In this document: piece after piece, positions 52,262 through 60,892 of the stretch
How positions within the stretch are numbered: position 1 is the stretch's first letter
Layout of the letters: each line of letters begins with the position of its first letter
Program-made: the position numbers and the translations under genes
From: Azospirillum soli
GTDB taxonomy: Bacteria; Pseudomonadota; Alphaproteobacteria; Azospirillales; Azospirillaceae
Length of the DNA stretch: 64,000 nt
Reading direction: 5' to 3'
NCBI RefSeq assembly: GCF_017876165.1
Contig: NZ_JAGINQ010000004.1
Location: 365,452-429,451 of the forward strand
The notes under the pieces: generated by a model
Seen by the model: only the letters and a program-made list of their open reading frames with translations
Told to the model about the DNA's origin: nothing
Databases searched by the model: none

Positions 52262-53272
52262 TCAGCGGGCATTCACCGGCGTCCAGCCGTCCGAGGGATC
52301 GTAGGCCCAGATCGTCTGCGCGACCGATGCCGTGTCTTCGCCGAGATCCTTTTGCAGGACACGGCCATCCGGGCCGGCCAGGAACGTCATGATCCCGCTT
52401 TGTCCATAATCGGCCGGCCAAGCCAGGATGGCGAAGCCCTTCTCCAGACGATCGTCGACGACGTAGCTCATCGCTCCGCCCGGCGCTCCCGCCCCCTGGG
52501 CCGTCAGGATGCGGAACCAGTAGCCCCGATAGGGGTCGCCGGGTTGGCGGCCCTCCAGGAAAACGCGTTGCTTTTCGACAAAGGCCGCCAGCGGGCTTGC
52601 CTGCGTGTTTCCTGCGGCATTGCCTTCGACCAATTGCACCGGCCACCACAATCCATCGGTGCTGCCCGGCGAACTCTGGATGTAGCGTGCGTAGGCGGCC
52701 GGACGGCCCGCCGCCTTTTGTCGGGCCATATACTCGTGCTCGGCCTGAATGAAGGCGTGCACGGCCGCGATGGCGTCCAGCTCGTCGGCGCCGACGCGTC
52801 GCGCGAAAATCTCCTCTTCGCCGGCGAGCGTATCGAAGAACCATCGCCTGTCGACGCGCACGAGCGGTATCGGGAAGGGCCAATCGTTGTGGCCAAGGAG
52901 AATTCCGGCGACGTCGCCCTCCTCATGCAGGCGCATCCGCTCCTTCGCCGCGTGCGCCGCGCGCTGCCGGTCCACACGGGCGCTCGCGGGGTCGGGTCCT
53001 TCGACGAGGTCGGCGTGGGCCGGACCGAACATCGCCAGCAGGCCTTGCGTGTCGTCCGCGGCGAGCGCGGCCCGAAATGCGTCCGCCGCCTCCTGGGCCG
53101 TCGCAAAGCCGCGCTGATCAGGGGGCGGCGCGGGCAGCGCCTCCACGGTTGGGGCGGGGGTTGGGGCGGGCTGCGGTTGGGCGAGGGCCGTCGCGATGGC
53201 GAACATCAGCACGCCAAACGCAGGAACGCCGGCCAGGACCGCTCGAAAAAGGCGATGCGCCGCAGTCATCAT
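52262..53272 (-). CDS. DUF2950 secreted protein
   Basis: A 336-residue protein with a signal peptide (LFRAVLAGVPAFGVLMFAIATALAQ), a Pro-rich linker and the DUF2950 domain (FATAQEAADAFRAALAADDTQGLLAMFGP, NDWPFPIPLVRVDRRWFFDTLAGEEEIFARRVGADELDAI, YRGYWFRILTAQG). The function is unknown; the family usually sits beside DUF3300, as here. GGAGG precedes two adjacent ATGs; the second (53269) has the better spacing. Confidence 0.88.
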   Translation of the reverse strand: MMTAAHRLFRAVLAGVPAFGVLMFAIATALAQPQPAPTPAPTVEALPAPPPDQRGFATAQEAADAFRAALAADDTQGLLAMFGPAHADLVEGPDPASARVDRQRAAHAAKERMRLHEEGDVAGILLGHNDWPFPIPLVRVDRRWFFDTLAGEEEIFARRVGADELDAIAAVHAFIQAEHEYMARQKAAGRPAAYARYIQSSPGSTDGLWWPVQLVEGNAAGNTQASPLAAFVEKQRVFLEGRQPGDPYRGYWFRILTAQGAGAPGGAMSYVVDDRLEKGFAILAWPADYGQSGIMTFLAGPDGRVLQKDLGEDTASVAQTIWAYDPSDGWTPVNAR

Positions 53273-53302
53273 GAACCTCCGGATCCCGTCTTTTGGCGTT
53301 CC

Positions 53303-54565
53303 TCAGCGTCTGTGCAGGCCGCCATGAAAGCCGCCCCCATGGAAGCCACCGCCGTGGAAGCCTCCGAATCCCCCGCCCTGGAATCCGCCACCCTGGAATC
53401 CTCCATGCTGGAACCCGCCCGCTCCACCGAGGCTTTGCAGCCCGCGCAGACTCTGGCGTTGTGCGAGCGCTCCATGCTCGACGTTGGAGAAGGCGTTGTG
53501 GTTGCCGGGGCTGAAATGCTCCCCGGCGCCGGCGAAGCGGTGATCCGGCAGCGATGAAGGGGAGCGTGCGGCATGAGCCCGGCGTTCTGGCGTCGCGTTG
53601 GCCAACCCACGGCGGACCTGGTCGGCGTTCAACGGCGCGGCGGCGCGCCCAATCCCACCCGCCGGGTTCAATCGGGCTTGGCGTCCCAATTGGGTGTTGG
53701 TCGAATGCCAGCGGTTCTCGCGATTTCGCGAAATGCTGTCGATCCGTGTGCGGACGTTCTGCGTGTTGATGTTCACGTTGCGATTGATGTTCACATCGCC
53801 GTGGTAGATGTCGTGATCGTCCCAGGACAGCGCGAACCCCAACGCCGTGCCGAACACCGCCCCGGTGAAGAAGGTCGCCGCCGGGTCGTAGTAATACGGG
53901 TAAGGCGGAGACCAGTAATAAGGGGGCGGCGCGGCCGGTGGCGTCACATAGACGACCGTTGCCGGATTGTAGGTCGGCACATAGACCACGGTGGGGTCTG
54001 CCGAGCGCACCACGATGGTCTCCTTCTGCGTCGTCACCGTCTGCTTGTCGTTGGACCTCAGATTGCCGGCCGCAAAAGCCTTCTGGCGAAAGCCCTGGAT
54101 CGCATCCATGACTCCGTCCTGCTGGCGCACCACGGCTTCGCCCAGCTGCTGCGTCCAATCGAGGTCGTCGTTCATCACCTTGAGGGCGTCCGGGTAGTTC
54201 AGCAGGGCCACGACGCTCGGATCCCAGCTCTTGGGTGGTGTGAGCTTCGGGTTGCTTCGGCGCTGTTCGAGAAGCCGCTGGGCTTGGACGACCTGAAGGG
54301 GCTGGGTGGAGGCGGGAAGCACGATGGCCAGAAGGTCATCGGGGTAGAGCGCGATCCGGCCCACCAGCGTTTGCAGTTGCGCACTGTCCATTTTGGCCGG
54401 CTCGGCCGCAGGGGACTGTGCTCCCGAGGGTTGGGCGAGGAGAAGCACGCACAGCAACGGCATGGCGAGCGGAATCGGTCTGCCATCGACAGTCGCCCGG
54501 CGCAAAAAGGCGCATAGCAGCGACAACGCCATGACCAAGCCATCGGACAGGCGCGTGAGAATCAT
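53303..54565 (-). CDS. DUF3300 secreted protein
   Basis: A 420-residue protein with an N-terminal hydrophobic leader (LAMPLLCVLLLAQPSGAQ). The DUF3300 domain follows (LQTLVGRIALYPDDLLAIVLPASTQPLQVVQAQRLLEQ, WDPSVVALLNYPDALKVMNDDLDWTQQLGEAV, and VVYVPTYNPATVVY). The C-terminal tail is rich in Gly and His, with repeats of GGFQGGGF and FHGGG. The family is envelope-associated and uncharacterised. AAGGAGAG lies before the ATG at 54565. It is 30 nt upstream of DUF2950 in one operon. Confidence 0.88.
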   Translation of the reverse strand: MILTRLSDGLVMALSLLCAFLRRATVDGRPIPLAMPLLCVLLLAQPSGAQSPAAEPAKMDSAQLQTLVGRIALYPDDLLAIVLPASTQPLQVVQAQRLLEQRRSNPKLTPPKSWDPSVVALLNYPDALKVMNDDLDWTQQLGEAVVRQQDGVMDAIQGFRQKAFAAGNLRSNDKQTVTTQKETIVVRSADPTVVYVPTYNPATVVYVTPPAAPPPYYWSPPYPYYYDPAATFFTGAVFGTALGFALSWDDHDIYHGDVNINRNVNINTQNVRTRIDSISRNRENRWHSTNTQLGRQARLNPAGGIGRAAAPLNADQVRRGLANATPERRAHAARSPSSLPDHRFAGAGEHFSPGNHNAFSNVEHGALAQRQSLRGLQSLGGAGGFQHGGFQGGGFQGGGFGGFHGGGFHGGGFHGGLHRR

Positions 54566-54724
54566 GGCGCTCTCCTTTTCCTGCCCCCACCCGAGTTCGA
54601 AAGGCGCTGTGCCACGGCGGCATGGCGCACCGGCTTTGGCTGTGCACGGCGGCGGAGCCACGCGTCGGCCTTTGGCAATGTCCGCCCTAACAGGGAAGGA
54701 CGGAGGCGTCCCGACCGGATCGGG

Positions 54725-54838
54725 TTAATTACCGTTTTCTCGAAGGGCAGCGACGAGGCGCTTGCGCTTGGCGTTACCGTAGCGAGCTTTCTCTTTCAGA
54801 GAGAGCTTTGCAGGATGCCAATCCTTAATGGTGGCTCC
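54725..54838 (-). pseudogene. Possible C-terminal remnant of an unidentified gene
   Basis: A short reverse frame reads FGATIKDWHPAKLSLKEKARYGNAKRKRLVAALRENGN and ends TAA, with the look of a basic protein C-terminus but no start and no body. The stretch 54840-54940 is AT-richer and holds nothing I recognise. The region 54566-54949 thus looks like a degraded junction. Confidence 0.25.
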
Positions 54839-54945
54839 AAATGTCTAGATACAAATTGCTTAAATGAAAGTCAGATAACGGATCGAAAGACGTCGGCGGC
54901 GACGGTAAAATCGATACTGACGCAACGGGCCAAGCTTGGCGGGGT

Positions 54946-55140
54946 TACAGACGCTGCCTTGAGAACGACACGCGCTACGTCCCCCTGGGTTTCGGCGTGA
55001 GCAAGGTCTGGCAAGTCAGCCGGAGCACGTCCCTGAACGCCTATGTCGAGCCGCAATACACGGTCTTTCACAACGGCGAGGGCGTTCCCCGCTGGCAGAT
55101 CCTCGCGGGACTCACGCTTCAGTTCAGCCTGGAACAGTGA
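54946..55140 (+). pseudogene. C-terminal fragment of an outer-membrane beta-barrel protein
   Basis: The open frame reads LENDTRYVPLGFGVSKVWQVSRSTSLNAYVEPQYTVFHNGEGVPRWQILAGLTLQFSLEQ and then stops. It shows alternating strand residues and a terminal aromatic pattern typical of the last strands of outer-membrane proteins of the transporter/neuromedin-U-like kind. No start or N-terminal part is present. It is followed 63 nt later by an intact gene of similar type. Confidence 0.6.
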
Positions 55141-55203
55141 CGCGGCCGCGTGATGAGCCGTCGGAACAGCCGGATGAGACTCGAACCTGAACAAGGTGGC
55201 GCC

Positions 55204-56244
55204 ATGCCTCTCAACGTTGGACCGGTTGGAACGGAGCCGCCCGGCGGTGCGTGGACACCCCATCGCGCGATCTCTCGCTGGTCATGGCTGTGTGGCGCCT
55301 GGGCCGTCGCGATCGGTTGCGGTCTTTCGGTCCAGGAAGCCGGCGCCGCCGAGAATGGGACGGGCTTCTATCTGCTCGGATCGCGCGGACCGTTGGCCGC
55401 AGTCGTTCCGCCGCAAGGCGTCTTCTTCCAGAACGACTTCTACGTCTTCTACGCCGACCGGAGCAGTTCGAAGCCGCTTCCGGTCCATGGCAACATCGCC
55501 ACGGACTTCCGGTCGCGCGCCTACATCGAAATGCCAACCTTCCTGTGGTCGACGCCCTGGACGCTGGGCGATGCCCAGCTTGCCTTTTCCGCGACCATTC
55601 CATTCGGGGGACCGGACGTGTCGGCGAGCGCCGTCGTCGGCCCGTTCAGCCGCTCCGCCAGCGACAGCACCTTTACCATCGGGGATCCGGTGTTTTCCGG
55701 CATGCTCGGCTGGCAGTCCGGCCGGTTCCGCGCGACGGGCATCGTGTCGGTCAACACGCCCGTCGGCAACTACCGCGAAGGCGCGCTCGCCAACATCTCC
55801 TTCAATCGATGGGCGACCGATGTGACCGGCGCGGTCACCTGGCTCGATACCGAGCGAGGACTCGACCTGTCCGGGGCCATCGGCGTGACGTTCAACGGCG
55901 AGAACCCGGCGACGAATTACCGGACCGGCACGGAACTGCATCTGGAATGGGCGGCGTCCCAATATCTCTCGAAGAACTTCTCAATCGGGATCGTCGGCTA
56001 CCATTACCAGCAGATATCCGGCGACAGCGGTTCCGGCGCAGTGTTGGGAGATTTCAAAGGGCGCACGACCGCGCTTGGCGGCACGGCCGGGTACAATTTC
56101 CAGATCGGCAAGGCGCCGATATCCACGCGCCTCAAGGTCTACCGGGAGTTTGACGTAGAGAATTGCGTTCCCGGCGGAACGACCGGGTTTCTCACCGTCT
56201 CCTTGCCTCTGTGGGTGCCTCAACAGTCCTCGACGCCGCACTGA
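55204..56244 (+). CDS. Outer-membrane protein, MetA-pathway of phenol degradation (SphA-like) family
   Basis: A 346-residue protein with a signal peptide (SWLCGAWAVAIGCGLSVQEAGA) followed by a beta-barrel pattern: NGTGFYLLGSRGPLAAVVPPQGVFFQNDFYVFYADRS, TGIVSVNTPVGNYREGALANISFNRWATDVTGAVTWL, ending STRLKVYREFDVENCVPGGTTGFLTVSLPLW. These fit the transporter-like phenol MetA family (SphA). The start is uncertain: ATGs at 55153, 55174 and 55204 are in frame; the last has AAGGTGG close by. Confidence 0.8.
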   Translation: MPLNVGPVGTEPPGGAWTPHRAISRWSWLCGAWAVAIGCGLSVQEAGAAENGTGFYLLGSRGPLAAVVPPQGVFFQNDFYVFYADRSSSKPLPVHGNIATDFRSRAYIEMPTFLWSTPWTLGDAQLAFSATIPFGGPDVSASAVVGPFSRSASDSTFTIGDPVFSGMLGWQSGRFRATGIVSVNTPVGNYREGALANISFNRWATDVTGAVTWLDTERGLDLSGAIGVTFNGENPATNYRTGTELHLEWAASQYLSKNFSIGIVGYHYQQISGDSGSGAVLGDFKGRTTALGGTAGYNFQIGKAPISTRLKVYREFDVENCVPGGTTGFLTVSLPLWVPQQSSTPH

Positions 56245-56282
56245 AGGGCGATGCCGCTTCGGTTGAACAACGGAGGGCGATC

Positions 56283-57296
56283 ATGGTGTTGTCGTGTTGC
56301 CGAATTTCCTGGGTCCGACTGGCGGTCGTGGCCTCCATTCTTGCCTTGGTCGCCGGACCGGGCGTGGCGGCGGAGCGCGACCCGCTGCCGTCGTGGAACG
56401 ACGGCGCGGCCAAGGCCGCGATCATGGGCTTCGTCGCTCGGATTACCGCCGAGGGTGGTCCGGACTTCGTTCCGCCCGACCAGCGCATCGCCACCTTCGA
56501 CAACGACGGCACGCTGTGGTCGGAGCAGCCCGCCTACGTTCAGGCCGCGTTCCTGATGGATCGCCTGAAGGCGATGGCGCCGCAGCATCCGGAATGGCGG
56601 ACCGAACAACCTTACAAGGCCGCGCTGGACGGCGATCACCAGACGCTCGCCGCCGGTGGCCTGCGGACCATCGACACGCTGGTCATGGCCACGCACGCGG
56701 GCATGACGTCGGATGAGTTCACGGCGGCCGTCACCTCCTGGATCGCAACGGCCCGCCATCCGCGCTTCAACCGTCCTTACACCGATCTGGTCTACCAGCC
56801 GATGGTGGAACTGGTGGCCTATCTGAAGGAGCAGCGTTTCAAGGTCTACATCGTGTCCGGCGGCGGTGTCGAATTCATGCGCCCGTGGACGGAGACCATC
56901 TACGGCATTCCGCCGGAACAGGTCGTCGGGTCCAGCATCAAACTCAAATACGAACTGAGCGGCGACAGCCCACTGCTGCGCCGGTTGCCGGAGATCGACT
57001 TCATCGACGACGGCCCCGGCAAGCCGGTCGGGATCGCCAGGGCCATTGGGCGTCGGCCGATCTTCGCGGCGGGCAACTCGGACGGCGACCTGCAGATGCT
57101 GCAATGGACCACGCTGGCGCCGGGGCCGCGCTTCGCCCTGCTCGTCCACCACACGGACGCGGAGCGGGAGTGGGCCTACGACCGGACCTCGGCGGTTGGA
57201 AAGCTGGACAAGGCGTTGGACGAGGCACCGGGGCGCGGCTGGCTCGTCGTGGACATGAAGGCGGATTGGAAGGCCGTCTTTCCCTTTCAGCGGTGA
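56283..57296 (+). CDS. Periplasmic HAD-superfamily phosphatase
   Basis: A 337-residue protein with a signal peptide (VRLAVVASILALVAGPGVAAE) and HAD motifs: motif I FDNDGTLW (DxDGT), motif II in VYIVSGGG, and motif IV in FAAGNSDGDLQML. It most resembles phosphoserine-phosphatase-like HADs located in the periplasm. GGAGGG lies 6 nt before the ATG at 56283. It reads into moxR 33 nt later and probably belongs to the Bat operon transcript. Confidence 0.88.
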   Translation: MVLSCCRISWVRLAVVASILALVAGPGVAAERDPLPSWNDGAAKAAIMGFVARITAEGGPDFVPPDQRIATFDNDGTLWSEQPAYVQAAFLMDRLKAMAPQHPEWRTEQPYKAALDGDHQTLAAGGLRTIDTLVMATHAGMTSDEFTAAVTSWIATARHPRFNRPYTDLVYQPMVELVAYLKEQRFKVYIVSGGGVEFMRPWTETIYGIPPEQVVGSSIKLKYELSGDSPLLRRLPEIDFIDDGPGKPVGIARAIGRRPIFAAGNSDGDLQMLQWTTLAPGPRFALLVHHTDAEREWAYDRTSAVGKLDKALDEAPGRGWLVVDMKADWKAVFPFQR

Positions 57297-57329
57297 AGCT
57301 TCGACGGCAAAAAGTGGGGGAACGCGGAC

Positions 57330-58313
57330 ATGGCGGCACGCGAGTCCATTCTGGAGCTTCAGCGGCGCGTCAACCGGTCCATCATCGGACAGGAGCGGGT
57401 CGTCGAGCGGCTCGTCATCGCGCTTCTCGCCGATGGCAACGTGCTGATGGAGGGGCTGCCCGGCCTTGCCAAGACCCGCGCGATCAAAAGCCTGTCGAAG
57501 ACCCTGGAATCTGATTTCAGCCGGCTTCAGTTCACCCCGGATTTGCTGCCCTCCGACATCACGGGTGGCGAGATCTATCGGAGCGACGGCACGGGCGCGG
57601 CGGCCTTCGAGTTTCGCAAGGGCCCCATCTTCGGCAACCTGATCCTCGCCGATGAGATCAACCGGGCTCCCGCCAAGGTCCAGTCCGCCCTGCTGGAGGC
57701 CATGGAGGAGCGGCAGGTGACCGTCGCCGGCAAGCGGTACCCGTTGCCCGACCTGTTCATGGTGCTCGCGACGCAGAACCCCATCGAACAGGAAGGCACA
57801 TACCCGCTTCCCGAGGCGCAGATGGACCGCTTCCTCATGCACGTCCGGATCGACTACCCGAGCGACGCCGACGAGGTGAAGGTGCTGCGTCTGGTGCGTC
57901 AGGAGCAAGCGGGGACCGCCGAACCGGCCGGGGCGCCGCAGGAGGACCGCATCGCGCAGCGCAGCGTTTTCGACGCGCGGGCGGAGATCGCCGGGGTCAC
58001 CACCGTGGAGGCGATCGAGAGCTACATCGTGGCCCTGATCGCGGCAACCCGTCGGCCCGAGGAGTACAGCAACACGCTCAAGACGTGGATCGCGGTCGGA
58101 GCCAGCCCGCGCGGCTCGCTCGCGCTCGACCGCTGCTCGCGCGCCCATGCGTGGTTGCAGGGACGGACCTACGTGGTGCCGGAGGACGTGCAGGCCGTCG
58201 CCCACGACTGCCTGCGCCACCGTGTGTCGCTGAGCTACGACGCCATCGCCGACGGCGTGACCGGCGACGGGGTGATCGACGAGATCCTGCGGCAGGTTGC
58301 CGTCGCGACCTGA
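57330..58313 (+). CDS. MoxR-type AAA ATPase
   Basis: A 327-residue AAA+ ATPase. Walker A is GLPGLAKT, followed by FTPDLLPSDITGGEIY, Walker B LILADEINRAPAKVQSALLEAMEERQVTV, sensor VLATQNPIEQEGTYPLPEAQMDRF and a C-terminal lid (GASPRGSLALDRCSRAHAWLQGR). MoxR ATPases act as chaperones with VWA proteins. It heads the overlapping Bat gene set. GGGGGAA lies before the ATG. Confidence 0.95.
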   Translation: MAARESILELQRRVNRSIIGQERVVERLVIALLADGNVLMEGLPGLAKTRAIKSLSKTLESDFSRLQFTPDLLPSDITGGEIYRSDGTGAAAFEFRKGPIFGNLILADEINRAPAKVQSALLEAMEERQVTVAGKRYPLPDLFMVLATQNPIEQEGTYPLPEAQMDRFLMHVRIDYPSDADEVKVLRLVRQEQAGTAEPAGAPQEDRIAQRSVFDARAEIAGVTTVEAIESYIVALIAATRRPEEYSNTLKTWIAVGASPRGSLALDRCSRAHAWLQGRTYVVPEDVQAVAHDCLRHRVSLSYDAIADGVTGDGVIDEILRQVAVAT

Positions 58314-58335
58314 TCCAGCGGGTGGAGGACGACGA

Positions 58336-59349
58336 ATGGCGATCAATGGACCGAAGCGTTCGCAGCGCAAGGCGCCGTCCGACGACGCGGCACGGGCGTA
58401 TGGCACGCTCGACGCCCTGCTGCGCCTCCGACATCGGGCCCGTGGCTTCAGCTTCCTGCCGCGGCAGCCGGTTCACAGCATCCTCACCGGGCGCCATGCC
58501 TCACGGCTGCGCGGGCGCGGGCTCAACTTCGAAGAGCTGCGCCGTTACGTCGAAGGCGACGACATCCGGACCATCGACTGGTCCGCCACCGCCCGGCTCG
58601 GCAGCCCCTATGTGCGTGTCTACACGGAGGAGCGGGACCGCAGCGTGCTGCTGCTGGTGGACCAGCGCCTGTCCATGTTCTTCGGGAGCCGAAGAGCGAT
58701 GAAGTCGGTCGTCGCCGCAGAGGTCGCCGCGCTGTCGGCGTGGCGGGTCACCTCGCTCGGCGACCGGGTCGGGGCAATCGTCTTCTCCGAGGGCGAGGTG
58801 GCCGAGATCGGACCGCAGGCCCGGAGCGGGGCGGTTCCCCGCATCCTGGAGGCCGTCGTCCGGCAGAACCGTGCCCTGCGCGCCGACGGCGGCTCGCCGG
58901 CCGACCCGCAACTTTTCAACGAAGCGTTGCGGCGGGCCGCCCGGTTGGTCACGCATGACGGCCTGCTGTGCCTCATCACCGATGCCTTCGGTGCCGACGA
59001 CGAGACCATCCGGCTCGTCACGCGGATCGCCGCGCACAACGATGTCCTGACGGTGTTCATCCACGACCCGATGGAAGCCGCCCTGCCGGACATCGGCCGG
59101 GTGACCGTCGCGGAGGCCGGACGCCAGATCGAAATCGACACCTCGGCACGCGACCTGCGCGGCCGCTTCGCCGCCGGTTTCGCCGAGCGGCAGGCGCGCA
59201 TCACCGGCTTCTCCCACGATCACGCCATCCCGGTGCTGCCGGTCGGCACCGACCGCGACGTGATCGACCAGATCCGTGACCTGCTCGGGCACCGTATGGC
59301 GCTCTCCGCGGCGGAGCGCCGCGCGCGGCCGGGAGGTGCGCACGGATGA
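58336..59349 (+). CDS. DUF58 domain protein
   Basis: A 337-residue soluble protein with the DUF58 signature GRGLNFEELRRYVEGDDIRTIDWSATARLGSPYVRVYTEERDRSVLLLVDQRLSMFFGS. DUF58 proteins always accompany MoxR and Bat genes and are thought to be VWA-related partners; LLVDQRLSM lies where a metal site would be. GGAGG lies about 7 nt before the ATG at 58336. Its stop overlaps the next gene as ATGA. Confidence 0.93.
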   Translation: MAINGPKRSQRKAPSDDAARAYGTLDALLRLRHRARGFSFLPRQPVHSILTGRHASRLRGRGLNFEELRRYVEGDDIRTIDWSATARLGSPYVRVYTEERDRSVLLLVDQRLSMFFGSRRAMKSVVAAEVAALSAWRVTSLGDRVGAIVFSEGEVAEIGPQARSGAVPRILEAVVRQNRALRADGGSPADPQLFNEALRRAARLVTHDGLLCLITDAFGADDETIRLVTRIAAHNDVLTVFIHDPMEAALPDIGRVTVAEAGRQIEIDTSARDLRGRFAAGFAERQARITGFSHDHAIPVLPVGTDRDVIDQIRDLLGHRMALSAAERRARPGGAHG

Positions 59350-59861
59350 CCGACGATCCCGCAAGCCTGTCCAACCTCCGCGACCTCGCACTGCCCCCGC
59401 CGGTCCCCTGGTGGCCCCCCGCACCGGGCTGGTGGATTCTGGCCGCAGGCCTTGTGCTGGCCGGCCTTCTGCTGGCCGTCCGAGCCGTTGCCAGACACCG
59501 CGCCAACGCCTACCGCCGGGAGGCTCTCCGAGCCCTCGACGCGCTGGAGCGCGACATCGGCGAGGCGGACACGGCCGTGCTTGCCGAACGCATGGCCACG
59601 CTGCTGAAGCGGGCAGCACTCGCCGCGTACCCTCGATCCGAGATCGCCGGCCTCAACGGACCCTCGTGGCTCGCCTTTCTCGACCACACGGCCGGGACCG
59701 ACGCCTTCAGCAAGGGACCGGCGCGGCATCTTCCCGACCTCGCCTATGGAACAGTCCCCGGCGGCGAGACCGAGGCGTTGCGCGGGATCGCGGCGGCGGC
59801 GCGCCTGTGGCTCCGAACCCACCGCGCTCGGGTATCCGGAGGGAGCGACGGGCCATGCTGA
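59346..59861 (+). CDS. DUF4381 membrane protein
   Basis: A 171-residue protein with one membrane span (about residues 27-47, GWWILAAGLVLAGLLLAVRAVA) preceded by Pro-rich LPPPVPWWPPAPG. A cytoplasmic helical part follows (RREALRALDALERDI..., FLDHTAGTDAFSKGPARHLPDLAYG). This is the DUF4381 layout that always accompanies Bat genes. It overlaps DUF58 by 4 nt and the next VWA gene by 7 nt. Confidence 0.9.
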   Translation: MTDDPASLSNLRDLALPPPVPWWPPAPGWWILAAGLVLAGLLLAVRAVARHRANAYRREALRALDALERDIGEADTAVLAERMATLLKRAALAAYPRSEIAGLNGPSWLAFLDHTAGTDAFSKGPARHLPDLAYGTVPGGETEALRGIAAAARLWLRTHRARVSGGSDGPC

Positions 59862-60892
59862 CCCTTGCCTATCCATGGCTGTTGCTCCTGCTGCCCCTTC
59901 CGTGGATCGTCCACCGGATGGTGCCGCCGCACATCGAGCCACGGCCGGCAGTGCGCGTGCCCTTCTTCAGCGCGTTGGTCGCGCTTACCGGCGCCACGCC
60001 CCGGGGTGAGGCGGTCGTCGCCGGACGAAGCGTCTGGCGGACGGCCGTGCTCATCCTGTGCTGGTGCCTGTCCGTCGCCGCCCTGGCACGGCCGCAATGG
60101 ATCGAGCCGCCGCTGCACCGGGACCGGCCGGCGCGGGACCTTCTGCTTCTGGTCGATCTGTCCGGATCGATGGCGACGCGCGATTTCACCGACGCCAGCG
60201 GGGCGACGGTGGACCGTCTGACGGCCGTGAAGCAGGTGCTCGACGATTTCCTGTCGCGCCGCGACGGCGACCAGGTCGGGGTGGTGGTCTTCGGCAACGC
60301 GCCCTTCACGCTCGTGCCCTTCACGGCCGATCTGGGGCTCTGCCGCCGCCTCGTCCAGGAGATGCAGGTCGGAATGGCCGGTCCGCGCACCGTCTTCGGC
60401 GATGCCATCGGGCTGGGCATCACGCTGTTCGAACACTCGACGGTGCCCGCCAAAACGATGATCGCCCTGACCGACGGCAACGACACGGCCAGCCGTGTTC
60501 CGCCGGCGGAGGCCGCCCGCGTCGCCAGGGACAAGGCGATCACGATCCACACCATCGCCATCGGCGACCCGACCGCGGTCGGTGAGGACGCGCTCGACGA
60601 AAAGGCCCTCCAGGACGTGGCGGGCACGACCGGCGGGGGCTTTTTTCGCGCGCTCGACCGGAACCAGTTGGCGGATGTCTACCGGCGGCTCGATGCCATC
60701 GAAACCCGAAAGGTCGACACCGTGTCCGTGCGGCCGAAGACCGACCTGTTCTGGGTGCCGTTGGCGGCTCTCACCATCCTGAGCATGGCGGCCGAGGCGT
60801 TCGGCTTGCTGCCAAGGCTGCGCCGCCGACCTGCTTTCGAAGGCGTTGGTGCGGCCGACCGCCATGCCCCGGCGCGGGGAATGCCGCGATGA
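59855..60892 (+). CDS. batA: BatA-like VWA domain membrane protein
   Basis: A 345-residue protein with two N-terminal membrane segments (about 5-20 and 62-78), a VWA domain with an intact MIDAS (Asp101, Ser103, Ser105 in LLVDLSGSMATRDF, and ALTDGND), and a C-terminal span (FWVPLAALTILSMAAEAFGLLP). This is the BatA layout. Bat proteins are linked to oxygen and stress tolerance in Bacteroides and spirochaetes. GGAGGGAG lies before the ATG at 59855. Its stop overlaps the next gene as ATGA. Confidence 0.92.
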   Translation: MLTLAYPWLLLLLPLPWIVHRMVPPHIEPRPAVRVPFFSALVALTGATPRGEAVVAGRSVWRTAVLILCWCLSVAALARPQWIEPPLHRDRPARDLLLLVDLSGSMATRDFTDASGATVDRLTAVKQVLDDFLSRRDGDQVGVVVFGNAPFTLVPFTADLGLCRRLVQEMQVGMAGPRTVFGDAIGLGITLFEHSTVPAKTMIALTDGNDTASRVPPAEAARVARDKAITIHTIAIGDPTAVGEDALDEKALQDVAGTTGGGFFRALDRNQLADVYRRLDAIETRKVDTVSVRPKTDLFWVPLAALTILSMAAEAFGLLPRLRRRPAFEGVGAADRHAPARGMPR

